NCBI RefSeq assembly: GCF_029407905.1
Contig: NW_026577882.1
Location: 1 to 64,000 of the forward strand
Direction: 5' to 3'
From: Bubalus kerabau
Lineage: Eukaryota; Chordata; Mammalia; Artiodactyla; Bovidae
DNA: 64,000 bases
The translations under genes and the position numbers were made by a program. This document shows, one piece after another, positions 48,985-61,700 of this stretch; position 1 is the first letter of the stretch; each line of letters starts with the position of its first letter. The notes below the pieces were generated by a model. The model had not been told where the DNA came from. It saw nothing but the letters and a program-made list of their open reading frames with translations, and ran no database searches.

Positions 48985-51900
48985 CGGCATTCTCGAGTTA
49001 CGACGGGGATCTCAGCCTTCCCCTTGGGTTGGTCCTGGGAAGCCCAATCTTTCCCTCGGGTTGAGAGGGAAAGCTGGGGGTTGCGCTCGATTCACCGCAG
49101 GGCCGAAGAGACCTCACCTAGGCGTGTGTCCGGGACCTACTATTCCTCTCCAGGGAAGGCAGGGATCTCGGGGTTGCATTCCAGGCTCCCCCGGGGAGTC
49201 AGGCCTCGTCTCGAGGGGAAGCCAAGGACTCCGCTCTCATCTCGAGTCGCGACGCGGGTCTCTTGGAGCCCCCTGAGCGGCCTCAAGGGAGTCCAGCCTC
49301 CTCTTCCGTTTGGAGAGAGGACCCGGGATTGCTCTCCAGGCCATGCAGGAAAAGAAGGCCCTCAGCTCGCGAGGACGGGGGCGTCTCAGGGGTTTCCTCG
49401 AGCTGCGGCACCCGTGGGGGTTTTCTCCCGTCGCACGACGAGGATCTAAGGGAGCCTCTCGTGCGGCGCCAGGGAAGTCAGGTCTCCATGCGCGTGGCGA
49501 GGGGGAGCGCGTCCTGGCTCTCGAGTCACGGGAGGGGACTAGGGCCTCGAGACGCGTCGAAGAAGGACTCTCGAGGTCTTTCTCGGGGGGCGGCGGGAAA
49601 CCCTCGTGTCCCTCGCCTTCTGCTGGGGACCTTAGGGAACTTCCCAGGGTGCCTCTGAGAGGCGAGGGATCCTGTGGAGGGGGCCGGGCCCCTCGGGACT
49701 CCGCTGGGTCTGGCGCAACGGAAGAGGGCCTCACCTCGAGGGGAGGCAGGAACCTCAGGCTTCCTCTCCGTTTCGGACTCCGACCGCAGGGTCCCTGCAG
49801 AGTTGGGACAGGAGAGTCAGGCCTCGTCTTGTCTGAGGAAGGGAACCCCGCTGGCCTCTCGAGTTGCTCGGGGGGTCTCAGGCCCCTCGTCGTGCTGTGT
49901 GTGGAACCCGCGGGACTTTGCGGACGATGCCCGGGGGTGGCAGTGCCCCTTCGTGTTGTGCCTTCACCCACAGGGTTGCCTTCGAAGAGGGGTCCGGGCC
50001 TCGGGTCCTTCTCAAGGGCGGACCGGGGAATCGGGGGCGTTCGGCATGTGGCCCCACCCACGTGGCTCGTCTCGAATTTCCTCGTGAGACCGGCCTCATC
50101 CTGAGGTGCGCCGGGAAGGCCGGGAACCCCTTCCAGACCACGCAGGGGAATCGCCTCTCCTGTCGCGATCAGGAGGGGAGAAGGGGCTCAGAGGAAGCGG
50201 TGCCGGGACCCTCGTTGTTCCCCTCGGGGGAACCCAGCGTGTCGGGGGACTTTTGGGGGTCGCAGGAAGGCTGTCAGGGACCGTTTCGCCCTTCAGGGCG
50301 GAACAGGGGACTTCCCTTGAGACGCCGTCGCGGGCAAGGGCCTCGTCTTGCCAAGAGGTGGGAACCACGTGGTTTTTCTTGAGTTGCGGCAGGATTCTCG
50401 AGTTACGACGGGGATCTCAGCCTTCCCCTTGGGTTGGCCCTGGGAAGCCCAATCTTCCCCTCGGGTTGCGAGGGAAACCTGGGGGTTGCGCTCGAGTCAC
50501 TGCAGGGCCGAAGAGACCTCACCTAGGCGTGTGTCCGGGACCTCATATTCCCCTCCAGGGAAGGCAGGGATCTCGGGGTTGCATTCCAGGCTCCCCCGGG
50601 GAGTCAGGCCTCGTCTCGAGGGGAAGCCAAGGACTCCGCTCCCCTCTCGAGTCGTGACGCGGGTCTCTTGTAGCCCCCTGAGCGGTCTCAAGGGAGTCCA
50701 GCCTCCTCTTCCGTTTGGAGAGAGGACCCGGGATTGCTCTCCAGGCCATGCAGGAAAAGAAGGCCCTCAGCTCGCGAGGACGGGGGCGTCTCAGGGGTTT
50801 CCTCGAGCTGCGGCGCCCGTGGGGTTTTCTCCCGAGGCACGACGAGGATCTCAGGGAGCGTCTCGTGCGGCGCCAGGGAAGTCAGGTCTCCATGCGCGTG
50901 GCGAGGGGGAGCGCGTCCTGGCTCTCGAGTTACGGGAGGGGACTAGGGCCTCGAGGCGCGTTGAAGTAGGACTCTCGAGGTCTTTCTCGGGGGGTGGAGG
51001 GAAACCCTCGTTTGCCTCGCCTTCTCCCAGGGACCTTAGGGAACTTCCCAGGGTGCCTCTGAGAGGCGAGGGATCCTGTGGAGGTGGCGGGGCCCCTCGG
51101 GACTCCGCTGGGTCTGGCGCAACGGAAGAGGGCCTCACCTCGACGGGAGGCAGGAACCTCAGGCTTCCTCTCCGTTTCGGACTCCGACCGCAGGGTCCCT
51201 GCAGAGTTGGGACAGGAGAGTCAGGCCTCGTCTTGTCTGAGGAAGGGAACCCCGCTGGCCTCTCGAGTTGCTCATGGGGTCTCAGGCCCCTCGTCGAGCT
51301 GTGTGTGGAACCCGCGGGTCTTTGCGGACGATGCCCGGGGTGGCAGTGCCCCTTCGTGTTGTGCCTTCACCCACAGGGTTGCCTTCGAAGAGGGGTCCGG
51401 GCCTCGGATCCTTCTCAAGGGCGGACCGGGGAATCGGGGGCGTTCGGCATGTGGCACCACCCACGTGGCTCGTCTCGAATTTCCTCGTGAGACCGGCCTC
51501 ATCCTGAGGTGTGCCGGGAAGACCGGGAACCCCTTCCAGACCACGCAGGGGAATCGACTCTCCTGTCGCGTTCCGGAGGGGAGAAGGGTCTCAGATGAAG
51601 CAGTGCCAGGACACTCGGTGTTCCCCTCGAGGGAACACGGCGTGTCGAGGAACTTTTGGGTGTCGCAGGTAGGCTGTCAAGGACCGTTTCAACCTTCAGG
51701 GCGGAACAGGGGACTTCCCTTGAGACGCCGTCCCGGGCAAGGGCCTCATCTTGCCAAGAGGTGGGAAGCACGTGGTTTTTCTCAACTTGCGGCGGGATTC
51801 CCGATTTACGATGGGGATCTCAGCCTTCCTCTTGGGTTGGCCCTGGGAAGCCCAATCTTCCCCTCGAGTTGCGAGGGAAAGCTGGGGGTTGCGCTCGAGT

Positions 51901-52130
51901 CATTGCAGGGGCCAAGAGACCTCACCTAGTCGTGTGTCCGGGACCTAATATTCCTCTCCAGGGAAGGCGGGGATCTCGGGGTTGCATTCCAGGCCCCCCC
52001 AGTGAGTCAGGCCTCGTCTCGAGGGGAAGCCAAGGACTCCGCTCTCCTCTCGAGTCGCGACGCGGATCTCTTGGAGCCCCCTGAGGGGCTTCAAGGGAGT
52101 CCAGCCTCCTCTTCAGTTTGGAGAGAGGAC
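48985..52130 (+). repeat. CpG-rich satellite variant, block 2
   Basis: More than two consecutive monomers (landmarks GATCTC at 49008, 50413 and 51816) that are very similar to one another and rich in CpG. They hold the longest chance open frames of the window (for example 50348-51490). Confidence 0.8.
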
Positions 52131-53491
52131 TCGTGATTGGTCTCCAGGCCATGCAGGAAAATATGGCCCTCATCTCGCGATGACCGGGGTGTCTCATGTG
52201 TTTCCTCGAGCTGCCGCGCCAGTGTGGGTTTCCTCACGAGGTACGATGAGGAACTCATGGAGCCTCTCGTGCAGTGCCAGGTTAGTCAGGTCTCCATGCG
52301 CTTGGCGAGGGGGAGCGTGTCACGGCTCTCGAGTCATGGTAGGGGAATCGCGACTCAACACATTTTGAAGCACTATCGAGGTCTTTCTCGAGTCACGGCA
52401 GAAAACCCAGGGGTCCCTCGACTTGTGCCTGTGACCTCAGGGATCTTCTTTTTGTGCCTCTGAGAACTCAGGGATACTGTGTAGTTGGTAGGGGCCTCTC
52501 GGGACTCCACTGGTTGTGGTGCAATGGAAGAGGGCTTCGTCTCGAGTGGACGCAGGAACCTCAGGCTTCCTCTCCGTTTCTGACTCGGATCCCATGGTCC
52601 CTGCAGAATAGGGACAAGAGAGTCACACCTAGTCTTCTGTTGAGGAATGGACCTTCGTTTGCCTTTCGAGTTGTTTACAGGGTAACAGGCCACTTGTCGA
52701 AATGTCTGTGGGACCTGCGGGTTTTTCTGGACGATGCACGCGGGTGTCAGTGCCCCTTCGTGTTGTGCCTTCATCCACAGGTTTTCCTTCAAAGAGGTGT
52801 GCTGGCATCAGGTTCTTTTCAAGAATGGACCGTGAAATTGGGGTCTTTCGACATGTGGCACCACTCACGAGGCTATGTCTCGAACTTCCTCATGAGACCG
52901 GCCACATCCTGAGGTGCGCCCGGAAGGTCGGGAACCCCTTGCAGACAGAGAAGGGGAGTCGACCCTCCTGTCGCAATCAGGAGAGGAGAAGGGGCTCAGA
53001 TGAAGTGGTGCCGGGAACCTCGGTGTTCCCCTTGAGTGAGTCTGGTATGTCGCGGAACTTTTGGGGTCGCATCAAGGGTGCCAAGTACCGTTTCGCACTT
53101 CAGGATGGAACGTGGGACTTCTCTTGAGATGCTGTAGCGGACAAAGGGCCTCATCTTGCGATGACGAGGGAAGCACGTGGTTTTTCTCGAGTTGCGGTGG
53201 GATTCTCGAGTTACGACGGGGAATTCAGGCTTCCTCTTGTGTTGGCCCAGGAAGTCTAATCTTCCATTCGAGTTGCCAGGGAGAGCTGGGGATTGGGCTC
53301 CATTCACTGAAGGGCAAACTAGACCTCATCTAGGCTTGTATCCAGGACTTAATGTTCCTCTCCATAGGCGACAGGGATTTGGGGTTGCATTCCATACTCA
53401 CCCGGGGAATCAGGCCTCATCTCGAGGGGAAGCAAAGGACTCCACTCTCTTCTCGAGTCGCGACAGGTATCTCTTGGAGCCCACTGAGTGG

Positions 53492-55741
53492 TCTTCGCTC
53501 TGTAGGAGAGCTCTAGTGTTCATAAGCCTGTACATAAGTGAACACAGACATTCTGTGTGCATGTTGCTGCATACCCAAAATAGGGCCACAAGGAGCCTCA
53601 TGCTCTCCATGCGGCGCTAGAAGCTAGGAATGTCTTTGCAAGGTGCGCAAAGGACAAGGGAGAACCTCGACCCTGACTCTAGTATTTCAGTCCCCTGAGC
53701 AGATCTGAGGTTCTCCCGCTGTAGAAGCTAACCCATTCCTTTCAAATACAGGCTTCCTAACACAGGGCCAGTTGGCTGCTTGCTCTTCCACGAAGCAGGC
53801 TTCCTTAACTTGCAAACTGCGAATTCCGCTTAACAGCCTGGAGGAAAATCGCTTCTTGGAAGATTTTTTTCAGAGGCTGTATCCCCGGAGCTGGGGCCAA
53901 GCTAGGGGACCCATACTGACAAGGGAAGGCCAAACCACATCCAATGTCTTTGCTCTGGAGGACAGCTTTGGTGAGCCTAAGTCTTTCAGGAATATTTCTG
54001 GCTCCAACAGAGTCAAATTCTGTGTGTGAAGCTGCACAGCCAAAATAGGGGAACAGAGAGCCTGATTCTCTCTGTGTAGCTTTGAAGCTGTCATTCAAAC
54101 AACAGCTTGAGAATCCATACAATGCTCTCCCTTACTGCTAAGAGAATTCTCATTGCTGTCGTCCTTGACAGTTTGTAGAAATCCGCACCCTAACCCTTCT
54201 CCAAGTAGGCCTGGGCCCTAGCTCGGAATAACAGGCAACGGCGGAGCTGAGGCCAGTAAGGCACAAGTGAGGTCTCACACACTCTTGCAGCCTGATCGTC
54301 CAGGAGCAGTAAGGCCTCTTTTTCCCTGTAGGAGGCTCGCTTGCCTTGCCTCCTGTGAACTGCATTTCCCAGCCTGGGCGCAAAGCTGTTCCTGGAGATT
54401 TTTTCTCAGGGGCTGTTTCCCTGGAGCTGGGTCGGACCTCGGGGGCCCAACTCACAGGGGAAGACAAAACCACATGGACATGTCTATGCTCCGTAGGAGA
54501 GCTCTAGTGAACCTCATCTCTCAGGAACATTCTTGGCTTCTACAGAGACACCTCTGTGCATGAAGCTACACACCCAACATAGTGGCAAAGGGAGTCTGAT
54601 TCTCTCCGTGGGTGCTGATGCTTTGTGGCAAAGCACCTGCTAAGAATCCATCCGCATAGGCTTCCCTCACCTTGACAGAGGTCTCATTGCTGTAGTCCTT
54701 GGCAGTTTGGAAAGAAGCAGACCCTTACCCTTCACCAAGTAGGCCCTTGTCCTTGTTTGAATGGAAAGGCAGTAGCTGAGCTGAGGCCAGTAAGGTGCCA
54801 GTCAAGTCTGACATATTCCCGATGCCTGCTCCTTCATGGAAAATAACGTTAGAATCTGGGAATGTCTTTGCAAGGCTGGCAAAGGGCAGTCAGGAACCTC
54901 GACCCTGTCTCTGGAATTTCTATCTTCTCAGCACATCTGGCGGTCTCGGTCAGGAGAAACTAACCCATTCCTTGCAAATATAGGCTTCCAAACACAGGCC
55001 GGTTGGCTGTCTCTTCTTGCCGAAGGAAGCTTGCTTATCCCACCTCCTGTGAACTCCACTTCCCAGCCTGGGTGATAAGAGGTTCTTGGAGATCTTTTCT
55101 CAGAGGCTGTTTCCAAGGAGCAGGGGCTGATCCCAGAGACCCACACGCACAGGGGAAGGGAAAACCGCATGGATAAGTCTTTGCTCTCTAGGAGTGCTCT
55201 AGTGAACCTCAGTCTGTGGGGAATGTTCTTGGCTCCAACGGGGACATCTCTGTGTGGGAAGCTGCATTGCCAACATAGAGACACAGAGACCTGATTCTCT
55301 CTGTGCAGCTTTGACGCTGTCGTTCAAACAACAAATTGAGAATCCACACAATGCTCTCCCTTACCACTGAGAGAGTTATCATTGCTGTAGCCCTTCGCAG
55401 TTTCTGGAAATCGGCACACAAACACTTCTCCAAGTAGGCCTGGGTTCAAGTTCAGATGAACATGCAATAGCGGAGCTGAGGCCAGTAAGGCACCAGTCAG
55501 GTGTCACACACTCTGGCAGCCTGCTCCTCCAGGGACAGTAAGGCCTCTATTTCCCTTCAGGAGGCTCGCTTGCCTTACTTCCTGTGAACAGCGTTTCCCA
55601 GCCTGGGCGGAAAGCAGTTCCTGGAGATCTTTCCTCAGGGGCTGTTTCCCCGGAGTTGGGGCGGACCTTGGGGACCCAACTCACAGGGGAAGGCAAAACC
55701 AAATGGACAGGTCTATGCTCTGTAGGAGATCTCTAGTGAAC
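53492..55741 (+). repeat. Unrecognised 1.22-kb tandem repeat, left part
   Basis: A tandem repeat unlike the satellite. Two half-types alternate. Type B is marked by a TCRTTCAAACAACAG phrase (54091, 55320) and type A by GCTGATGCTTTGTGG (54614). The full period is about 1,229 bp, with B-to-A about 525 and A-to-B about 705. The first unit is incomplete and has lost about 200 bases near 53615. Both halves share GGGGAAGGCAAAACC, CATGGACAGGTC and TAGGAGAGCTCTAGTGAACC. I do not recognise a family. No conserved open frame runs across units. Confidence 0.82.
55736..55741 (+). repeat. Target site duplication of solo LTR, left
   Basis: GTGAAC, repeated exactly at 57040-57045. Confidence 0.9.
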
Positions 55742-57039
55742 TGCCGGGGTCCAGCCCCAGCTGATCCAGGGTATTCGAAGCAGAGACGGCGTAGGCGAGG
55801 GTCAGGGAACAACTGCTTAATTAAACGTTAATTAAGGATATAAAGAGTAATAAAATGAGGATAGCTCAGTAGGAAAATTCAGTGGAGAAAAGAGGCTGAG
55901 TAGCTTGGTTTACGCGGGGGACCAATAAAACTTCAAGACAAGAAGCTTGCACCACTTACGTAGGCCACAGGCGTCCTTCCGTTCTCCCGAAGGAGAGGAG
56001 ACACTGAGGCCTCCCCGGTCGGATCTTAGAAGCCCAGGCAAAATTAGTAAGCTTGGTGGGTTCCGCGCTCCAGATGGAGACTCAACCAGAGTGAGAGAGA
56101 GAGAGAGACATGGGGAGACCAGTATTTCGAGAAACTGATCCCAATTCTTTATTTTCCATGGTCTACTTTTATACACTGAGATGTTATGCAAAAGTCACGT
56201 GGGGTCAGCAGTCCTGACTTTTATCAAAGTCAGGTGCTTCATACAAAAGTATACAGAGGTCTTAGGGGTGTTACATCATCTTCTGGCCGGGGGGCCTGCT
56301 GACAATTTACGACCCTCTCCTTGTGACAGCGGTCAGTCAACCAGGACACTTATTTCTCCAGGGGTGATTATTCTTAAAACAGACGCCACCCAAATAAAGT
56401 TACATTCCTATAGGGTGAGGGTGTAGTGGGTTTTAGTTAAGGCAAGAATTTACTTAGCCTAAGGTCTAACGTGATTTATATCAAAGGTTAATACTTATTC
56501 CTTCTATATATTCATTAATGTGTATAAGGGCAGGGGATGTGGAGACTTAGCAGTAAACATCAGCTCAACAAATGAAAAACCCTTCACCAATATGATTTCT
56601 AATCAGCCATTTATACTTATACTAATAATTTTCTAACTTTTCTAAGGAACCTGTTTTTAGAAGGTTTAAAGCATCTCGTGCCTCTCATGGTTGGGAGGCT
56701 GTGAGCAATCACATGTGGCCGGACAAGCCTGTCAGGCAGGCTAGAGAACCTTCAGAGGAGTTTGTAGGTTAAAACACTCTTGTCACACCCAGGGGTTTTT
56801 ATCAACTGGAGCTCTAGGTTAACTCCTTCTCCGAAAGAGGTGGTGGGGGACAGCCCCCCGTAAAGTCAGAGGTGTAGGTGAGAGCACAAAGTAGTAAGGT
56901 AGGCAGGCTCTGGTGATGGGGGTAGATGCTCGAGGATTTCCAGGGGGACTCCTGAGGCTCGATCCCGCCTTTGCGTATGTCGAGCCTCCTTCCTCATGAC
57001 CTTTGCCATGGGCGGAGTGCCTCACCCTGGCCCCCAACA
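55742..57039 (-). mobile_element. Solo LTR of a related class II ERV, reverse orientation
   Basis: 1,298 bases bounded by TG...CA and a perfect 6-bp duplication GTGAAC. Its reverse complement ends with the GATCAGCTGGGGCTGGACC phrase found at the end of the 5' LTR at 10663-11965, and it shares the CTTCTGGCC-AGATGATGTA region and the GGCGGGATCGAGCCTC stretch near the start. The middle differs strongly, so it is a sister subfamily. No internal retroviral sequence is attached, consistent with LTR-LTR recombination. Confidence 0.9.
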
Positions 57040-60000
57040 GTGAACCTCCTCTCTCAGGAACATTCTTGGCTCCTATCGAGACACCTCAGTGCGTGTAGCT
57101 ACACACGCAACGTAGGGGCAAAGGGAGCCAGATTCTTTCCGTGGGGTGCTGATGCTTTGTGGCAAAGCACCTGCTTGAGAATCCATCAGCTTACGCTTCC
57201 CTCGCCTTGACAGAGGTCTCATTGCTGTAGCCCTTGGCAGTTTGGAAAGAAGAGGACCCTTACCTTTCATAAAGTGGGCCCTTGTCCTAGTTTGAAAGGA
57301 AAGGCAAGAGCTGAGCTGAGGCCAATAAGGCGCCAGTCAAGTCTGACATATTCCCGAAGCCTGCTCCTTCATGGAAAATAACGCTGGAATCTAGGAATGT
57401 CTCTGCAAGGCTGGCAAAGGGCAGTCAGGAGCCTGCACCCTGCCTCTGGAATTACCGACTTCTGAACAGATCTGGAGGTCTCCCTTAGGGGAAGCTAACC
57501 CATTCTTCCAAATAGAGGCTTCCAAACGCAGGCCGCTTGGCTGCCTCTTGCTCTCTGAAGGAGGCCTGCTTTTCCCGCCTCCTATGAACCCCACATCCCA
57601 GCCTCTGGGAAAAGCGGATCTTGAAGATCTTTTCTCAGGGGTTGTTTCCACGGAGCTGGGGCCGAGCCTGGAGCCCCAAACGCACAGGGGAAGAAAAACC
57701 ACATGGACAAGTCTTTGCTCTCTAGGAGAGCTCTAGTGAACTTCACTCTGTCAGGAACGTTCTTGTTTCCTATGGAGACACCCCTGTCTGTGAAGCTGTG
57801 TACCGAACATGGAGACACAGTGTCTGATTCTCTCTGTGCAGCTTTGAAGCTGTCGTTCAAACAACAGCTTGAAAATCCATACAATGCTCTTCCTTACCCG
57901 TGACACAGTTCTCATTGCTATACCCCTTGGCAGTATTTAGAAATCCATACCCAAACCCTTCTCCTAGTAGGCCTGGGTCCTAGTTCGGAGAAACACGCAA
58001 TGGCGGAGCTGAGGCCAGTAAGGCACCAGTCAGGTCTCACACTCTGGCAGCCTGATCGTCCAGGGAGACTAAGGCCTGTTGTGCCTTGCAGGAGGCTCGC
58101 TTGTGTTACCTCCTGTGAACTGCGTTTGCCAGCCTGGGGGAATAGCGGTCCCTGGAGATCTTTTCTCAGGGGCTCCTTCCCCTGAGCTGGGGCGGACCTC
58201 GGGGACCCAACTCACAGGGCAAGGCAAAACCATATGGACAGGTCTATGCTCTGTAGCAGACTTCTGGTGAACCTCATCTCTCAGGAACATTCTTGGCTCC
58301 TATAGAGACACTTCTGTGTGTGAAGCTGCGTACCTAACATAGGGGCACAGAGAGCCTGATTCTCTCAGTTCATTTTGACCCTGTCGTTCAGAAAACAGCT
58401 TGAGAATCCATAAAATGCTCTCCCTTACCGCTGAGAGAATTCTCACTGCTGTAGCCCTTGGCACTTTGTAGAAATCCGCAGCCAAACGCTTCTCCAAATA
58501 GGCCTGGGTCCTAGTTCGGAGGAACAGGCAATGGTGGAACTGAGGCCAGTAAGGCAACAGTCAGGTTTCACACACTCTGGCAGCCTGCTCCTCCAGGGAC
58601 AGTAAGGCCTCTTTTTCTCTGCAGGAGATTCGCTTGCCTTACTTCCTGTGAACAGCGTTTCCCAGCCTCAGCGAAGCGGTTCCTGGAGATCTTTTCTCAG
58701 GGACAGTTTCCCCGGAGGTGTGGCGGACCTCGGGGACCCAACTCACAGGGGAAGGAAAAACCACATGGACAGGTCTATGCTCTGTAGGAGAGGTTTAGTG
58801 AACCTAATCTCTCAGGAACATTCTTGGCTCCTATAGAGACAACTCTGTGTGTGAAGCTACACTCCCAACATTGGGGAACAGGGATCTTGGTTCTCTCCGT
58901 GGGGTGCTGATGCTTTATAGTAAAGCACCTGCTTGAGAATCCATCCTCTTAGGCTTCCCTCGCCTTGACAGAGGTCTCATTGCTGTAGCCCTTGGCAGTT
59001 TCAAAGAAGAAGACCCTTACCCTTCATAAAGTAGGCCCTTGTCCTAGTTTGAATGGAAAGGCAATAGCTGAGCTGAGGCCAATAAGGAGCCAGTCCCCTC
59101 TGACACATTCCCGAAGCCTGCTCCTTCATGGAATATAACTCTAGAATGTTGGAATGTCTTTGCAAGGCTGGCAAAGGGCAGTCAGGAACCAGCACCCTGC
59201 CTCTGGAATTACCGACTTCTGAGCAGATCTGGAGGTCTCCTTTAGGAGAAGCTAACCCATTCCTTCCAAATAGAGGCTTCAAAACACAGGCAGGTTGGCT
59301 GCCTTTCGTGCCCGAAGGAGGCTTGCTTTTCTCTCCTCCTATGAACCCCAGTTCCCAGCCTCTTGGAAAAGCGTATCTTGAAGATATTTTCTCAGGGGTT
59401 GTTTCCACGGAGCTGGGGCCGAGCCCGGGGCCCAAAGGCACAGGGGAAGGCAAGACCACATGGACAGGTCTATGCTCTGTAGCAGACCTCTAGTGAACCT
59501 CATCTCTCAGGAGCATTCTTGGCTCCTACAGAGACACCTCTGTGTGTGAAGCTGCGTACCTAACATAGGGGCAGAGAGAGCCTGATTCTCTCTGTTCATT
59601 TTGACGCTGTCATTCAGAAAACAGCTTGAGAATCCATAAAATGCTCTCCCTTACCACTGAGAGAATTCTCACTGCTGTAGCCCTTGGCACTTTGTAGAAA
59701 TCTGCACCCAAACGCTTTTCCAAGTAGGCCTGGGTGCAAGCTCGGATGAACAGGCAATGGTGGAGCTGAGGCCAGTAAGGCAACAGTCAGGTTTCACACA
59801 TTCTGGCAGCCTGCTCCTCCAGGGACTGTAAGGCCTCTTTTACTATGCAGGAGATTCGCTTGCCTTACTTCATGTGAACAGCATTTCCCAGCCTCGGCGA
59901 AGCGGTTCCTGGAGATCTTTTCTCAGGGACAGTTTCCCCGGAGGTGTGGCAGACCTCGAGGACCCAACTCACAGGGGAAGGCAAAACCACATGGACAGGT

Positions 60001-61070
60001 CTATGCTCTGTAGGAGAGGTTTAGTGAACCTAATCTCTCAGGAACATTCTTGGCTCCTATAGAGACAACTCTGTGTGTGAAGCTACACTCCCAACATTGG
60101 TGCACAGGGAGCTTGATTCTCTCCGTGGGGTGCTGATGCTTTGTGGCAAAGCACCTGCTTGAGAATCCATCCTCTTAGGCTTCCCTCACCTTGACAGAGG
60201 TCTCATTGCTGTAGCCCTTGGCAGTTTGCAAAGAAGAAGACCCTTGCCCTTCATAAAGTAGGGCCTTGTCCTAGTTTGAATGGAAAGGCAATAGCTGAGC
60301 TGAGGTCAATAAGGAGCCAGTCCCGTCTGACACATTCCCGAAGCCTGCTCCTTCATGGAAAATAACTCTAGAATCTAGGAATATCTTTGCAAGGCTAGCA
60401 AAGGGCAGTCAGGAACCAGTACCCTGCCTCTGGAATTACCGACTTCTGAGCAGATCTGGAGGTCTCCTTTAGGAGAAGCTAACCCATTCCTTCCAAATAG
60501 AGGCTTCAAAACACAGGCAGGTGGGCTGCCTTTTCGTTCCCTATGGAGGCGTGCTTTTCTCTCCTCCTACGAACCCCGGTTCCCAGACACTGGGAAAAGT
60601 GGATCTTGAAGATATTTTCTCAGGGGTTGTTTCCACGGAGCTGGGGCCGAGCCTGGAGACCCAAAGGCACAGGGGAAGGCAAGACCACATGGACAAGCCT
60701 TTGCTCTCTAGTATAGCTCTAATGAACCTCACTCTGTCAGGATCTTTCTTGATTCCTACGGAGACACACCTGTGTGTGAAGCTGCGGGCACAGAGAGCCT
60801 GATTACCCCTGTGCAGCGCTGAGTCTGGGCGGCTAAACAACAGCTTGGGAATGCAGCCTGGGGCGCTTCCCTTCCCTCGGACAGAGCTCTCCTTGCGGTA
60901 GACCTTGGTAGTTTGCATACAATGGGGCCCTAAGCCCTCTGCAAGTTGGCCTGGCTCCTAGGTCCAAAGGGCAGGCCAGAGCGGAGCTGAGGCTGTCAGG
61001 CTCCAGACACATCTCCCATACTCCTACATCCTGCTCCTACCCGGGCGTGAACGCTAGAAGCTGGGAAGGT
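57040..61070 (+). repeat. Unrecognised 1.22-kb tandem repeat, right part
   Basis: Continues the same repeat: A at 57148, B at 57853, B at 58384, A at 58906, B at 59610, A at 60132, B-like at about 60830. With the solo LTR removed, the periods are 1226-1230, except that a B-type half stands where an A-type is expected after 57853. The last unit (60780-61070) becomes GC-rich and is the most diverged. Confidence 0.82.
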
Positions 61071-61700
61071 ACCTGGACCGTGCAGGGGCGGGGCGAACGC
61101 GGGCGGCGTGGGGCGGGGGTCGGCTTCTGGCGGGGGTGGGGGCGGGCTTCCCAGTTGTGCTCTCAGAGGTGGACACTGAGGCTGCAAACGCGCCGGGAGC
61201 GCACCCGGGACTGGGTAAACCCGGGCTGCGCGGGTCGAGATTCCGATGGCTTTGGGTGGGGGTCGGTCCCAGTTGTGCTCCCGGGGGTCGCCACTGCGGC
61301 TGGGAACGCGCCGGGAGAGCGGCAGGGGCGGGGCTAACCCTGAGGGCGCGGGGCGGGGGTCGGCTCATGGGGGGGATGGGGAGGGGTTCCCAGTTGCGCT
61401 CTCCGGGGTTGCAACTGCGGCTGGGAACGCCCATTTCGTCCGCTCCTGGGTCCCCAAGGATCGCCATCCCGTGGGTGCAGTGGAGGGCTGCGGACCACAG
61501 GTAAGGGAACTGGGACTGCGTGGAGCAGGGAACCAAGTATTCCGCCGTCTGTTGGCACATTCTCGGAGCTCCCCAACCTGGCGGTCGCAGAAAGGCCTTG
61601 CCTTTGGTGTCAAGGCCTTTACCGCTCCACCCCTCTGCTGAAAAATCTCCGAGTCTGCGCGGTTCTTCCAAGCAGCCTAGTGTCCGCTGGAAGTCCAAGG
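61071..61700 (+). promoter_or_regulatory. CpG-island-like segment with three 120-bp repeats
   Basis: Very high GC and CpG. The phrase CCCAGTTGYGCTC recurs at about 61149, 61267 and 61389, each followed about 30 bases later by GCTGSRAACGC, giving a period near 120. GGGGCGGGGC boxes (Sp1-type) occur between them. It could be a promoter island or simply a GC-rich minisatellite. No convincing protein is encoded on either strand, and the open frames here are composition effects. Confidence 0.6.
61498..61506 (+). other. Candidate 5' splice site
   Basis: CAG then GTAAGG matches the splice donor consensus. It lies 100 bases after the last GC-rich repeat, where a first exon from the CpG island would end. 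No partner acceptor is firmly identified. Confidence 0.3.

Larger units (their letters stand above)
28131..53491 (+). repeat. Satellite I array, segment 3
   Basis: Eighteen landmark positions at 29242, 30649, 32049, 33450, 34853, 36251, 37662, 39064, 40464, 41884, 43287, 44808, 46212, 47617, 49008, 50413, 51816 and 53221. Steps are 1391-1420, apart from one step of 1521. Subtracting the L1, the step across it is 1411, so one monomer was split. The array ends at about 53491 in the middle of a monomer (after the phrase CCACTGAGTGG). With the two other segments the window holds about 27 monomers. All long open frames in this stretch are composition effects. Confidence 0.9.

Noticed and set aside
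50348..51490. A 380-codon open frame and a 274-codon one on the other strand (49237-50061)
   Set aside because: Both lie wholly in CpG-rich satellite. Similar frames appear on both strands at the same monomer phase, so they follow from composition and repeat structure. There is no start context, splice pattern or protein family.
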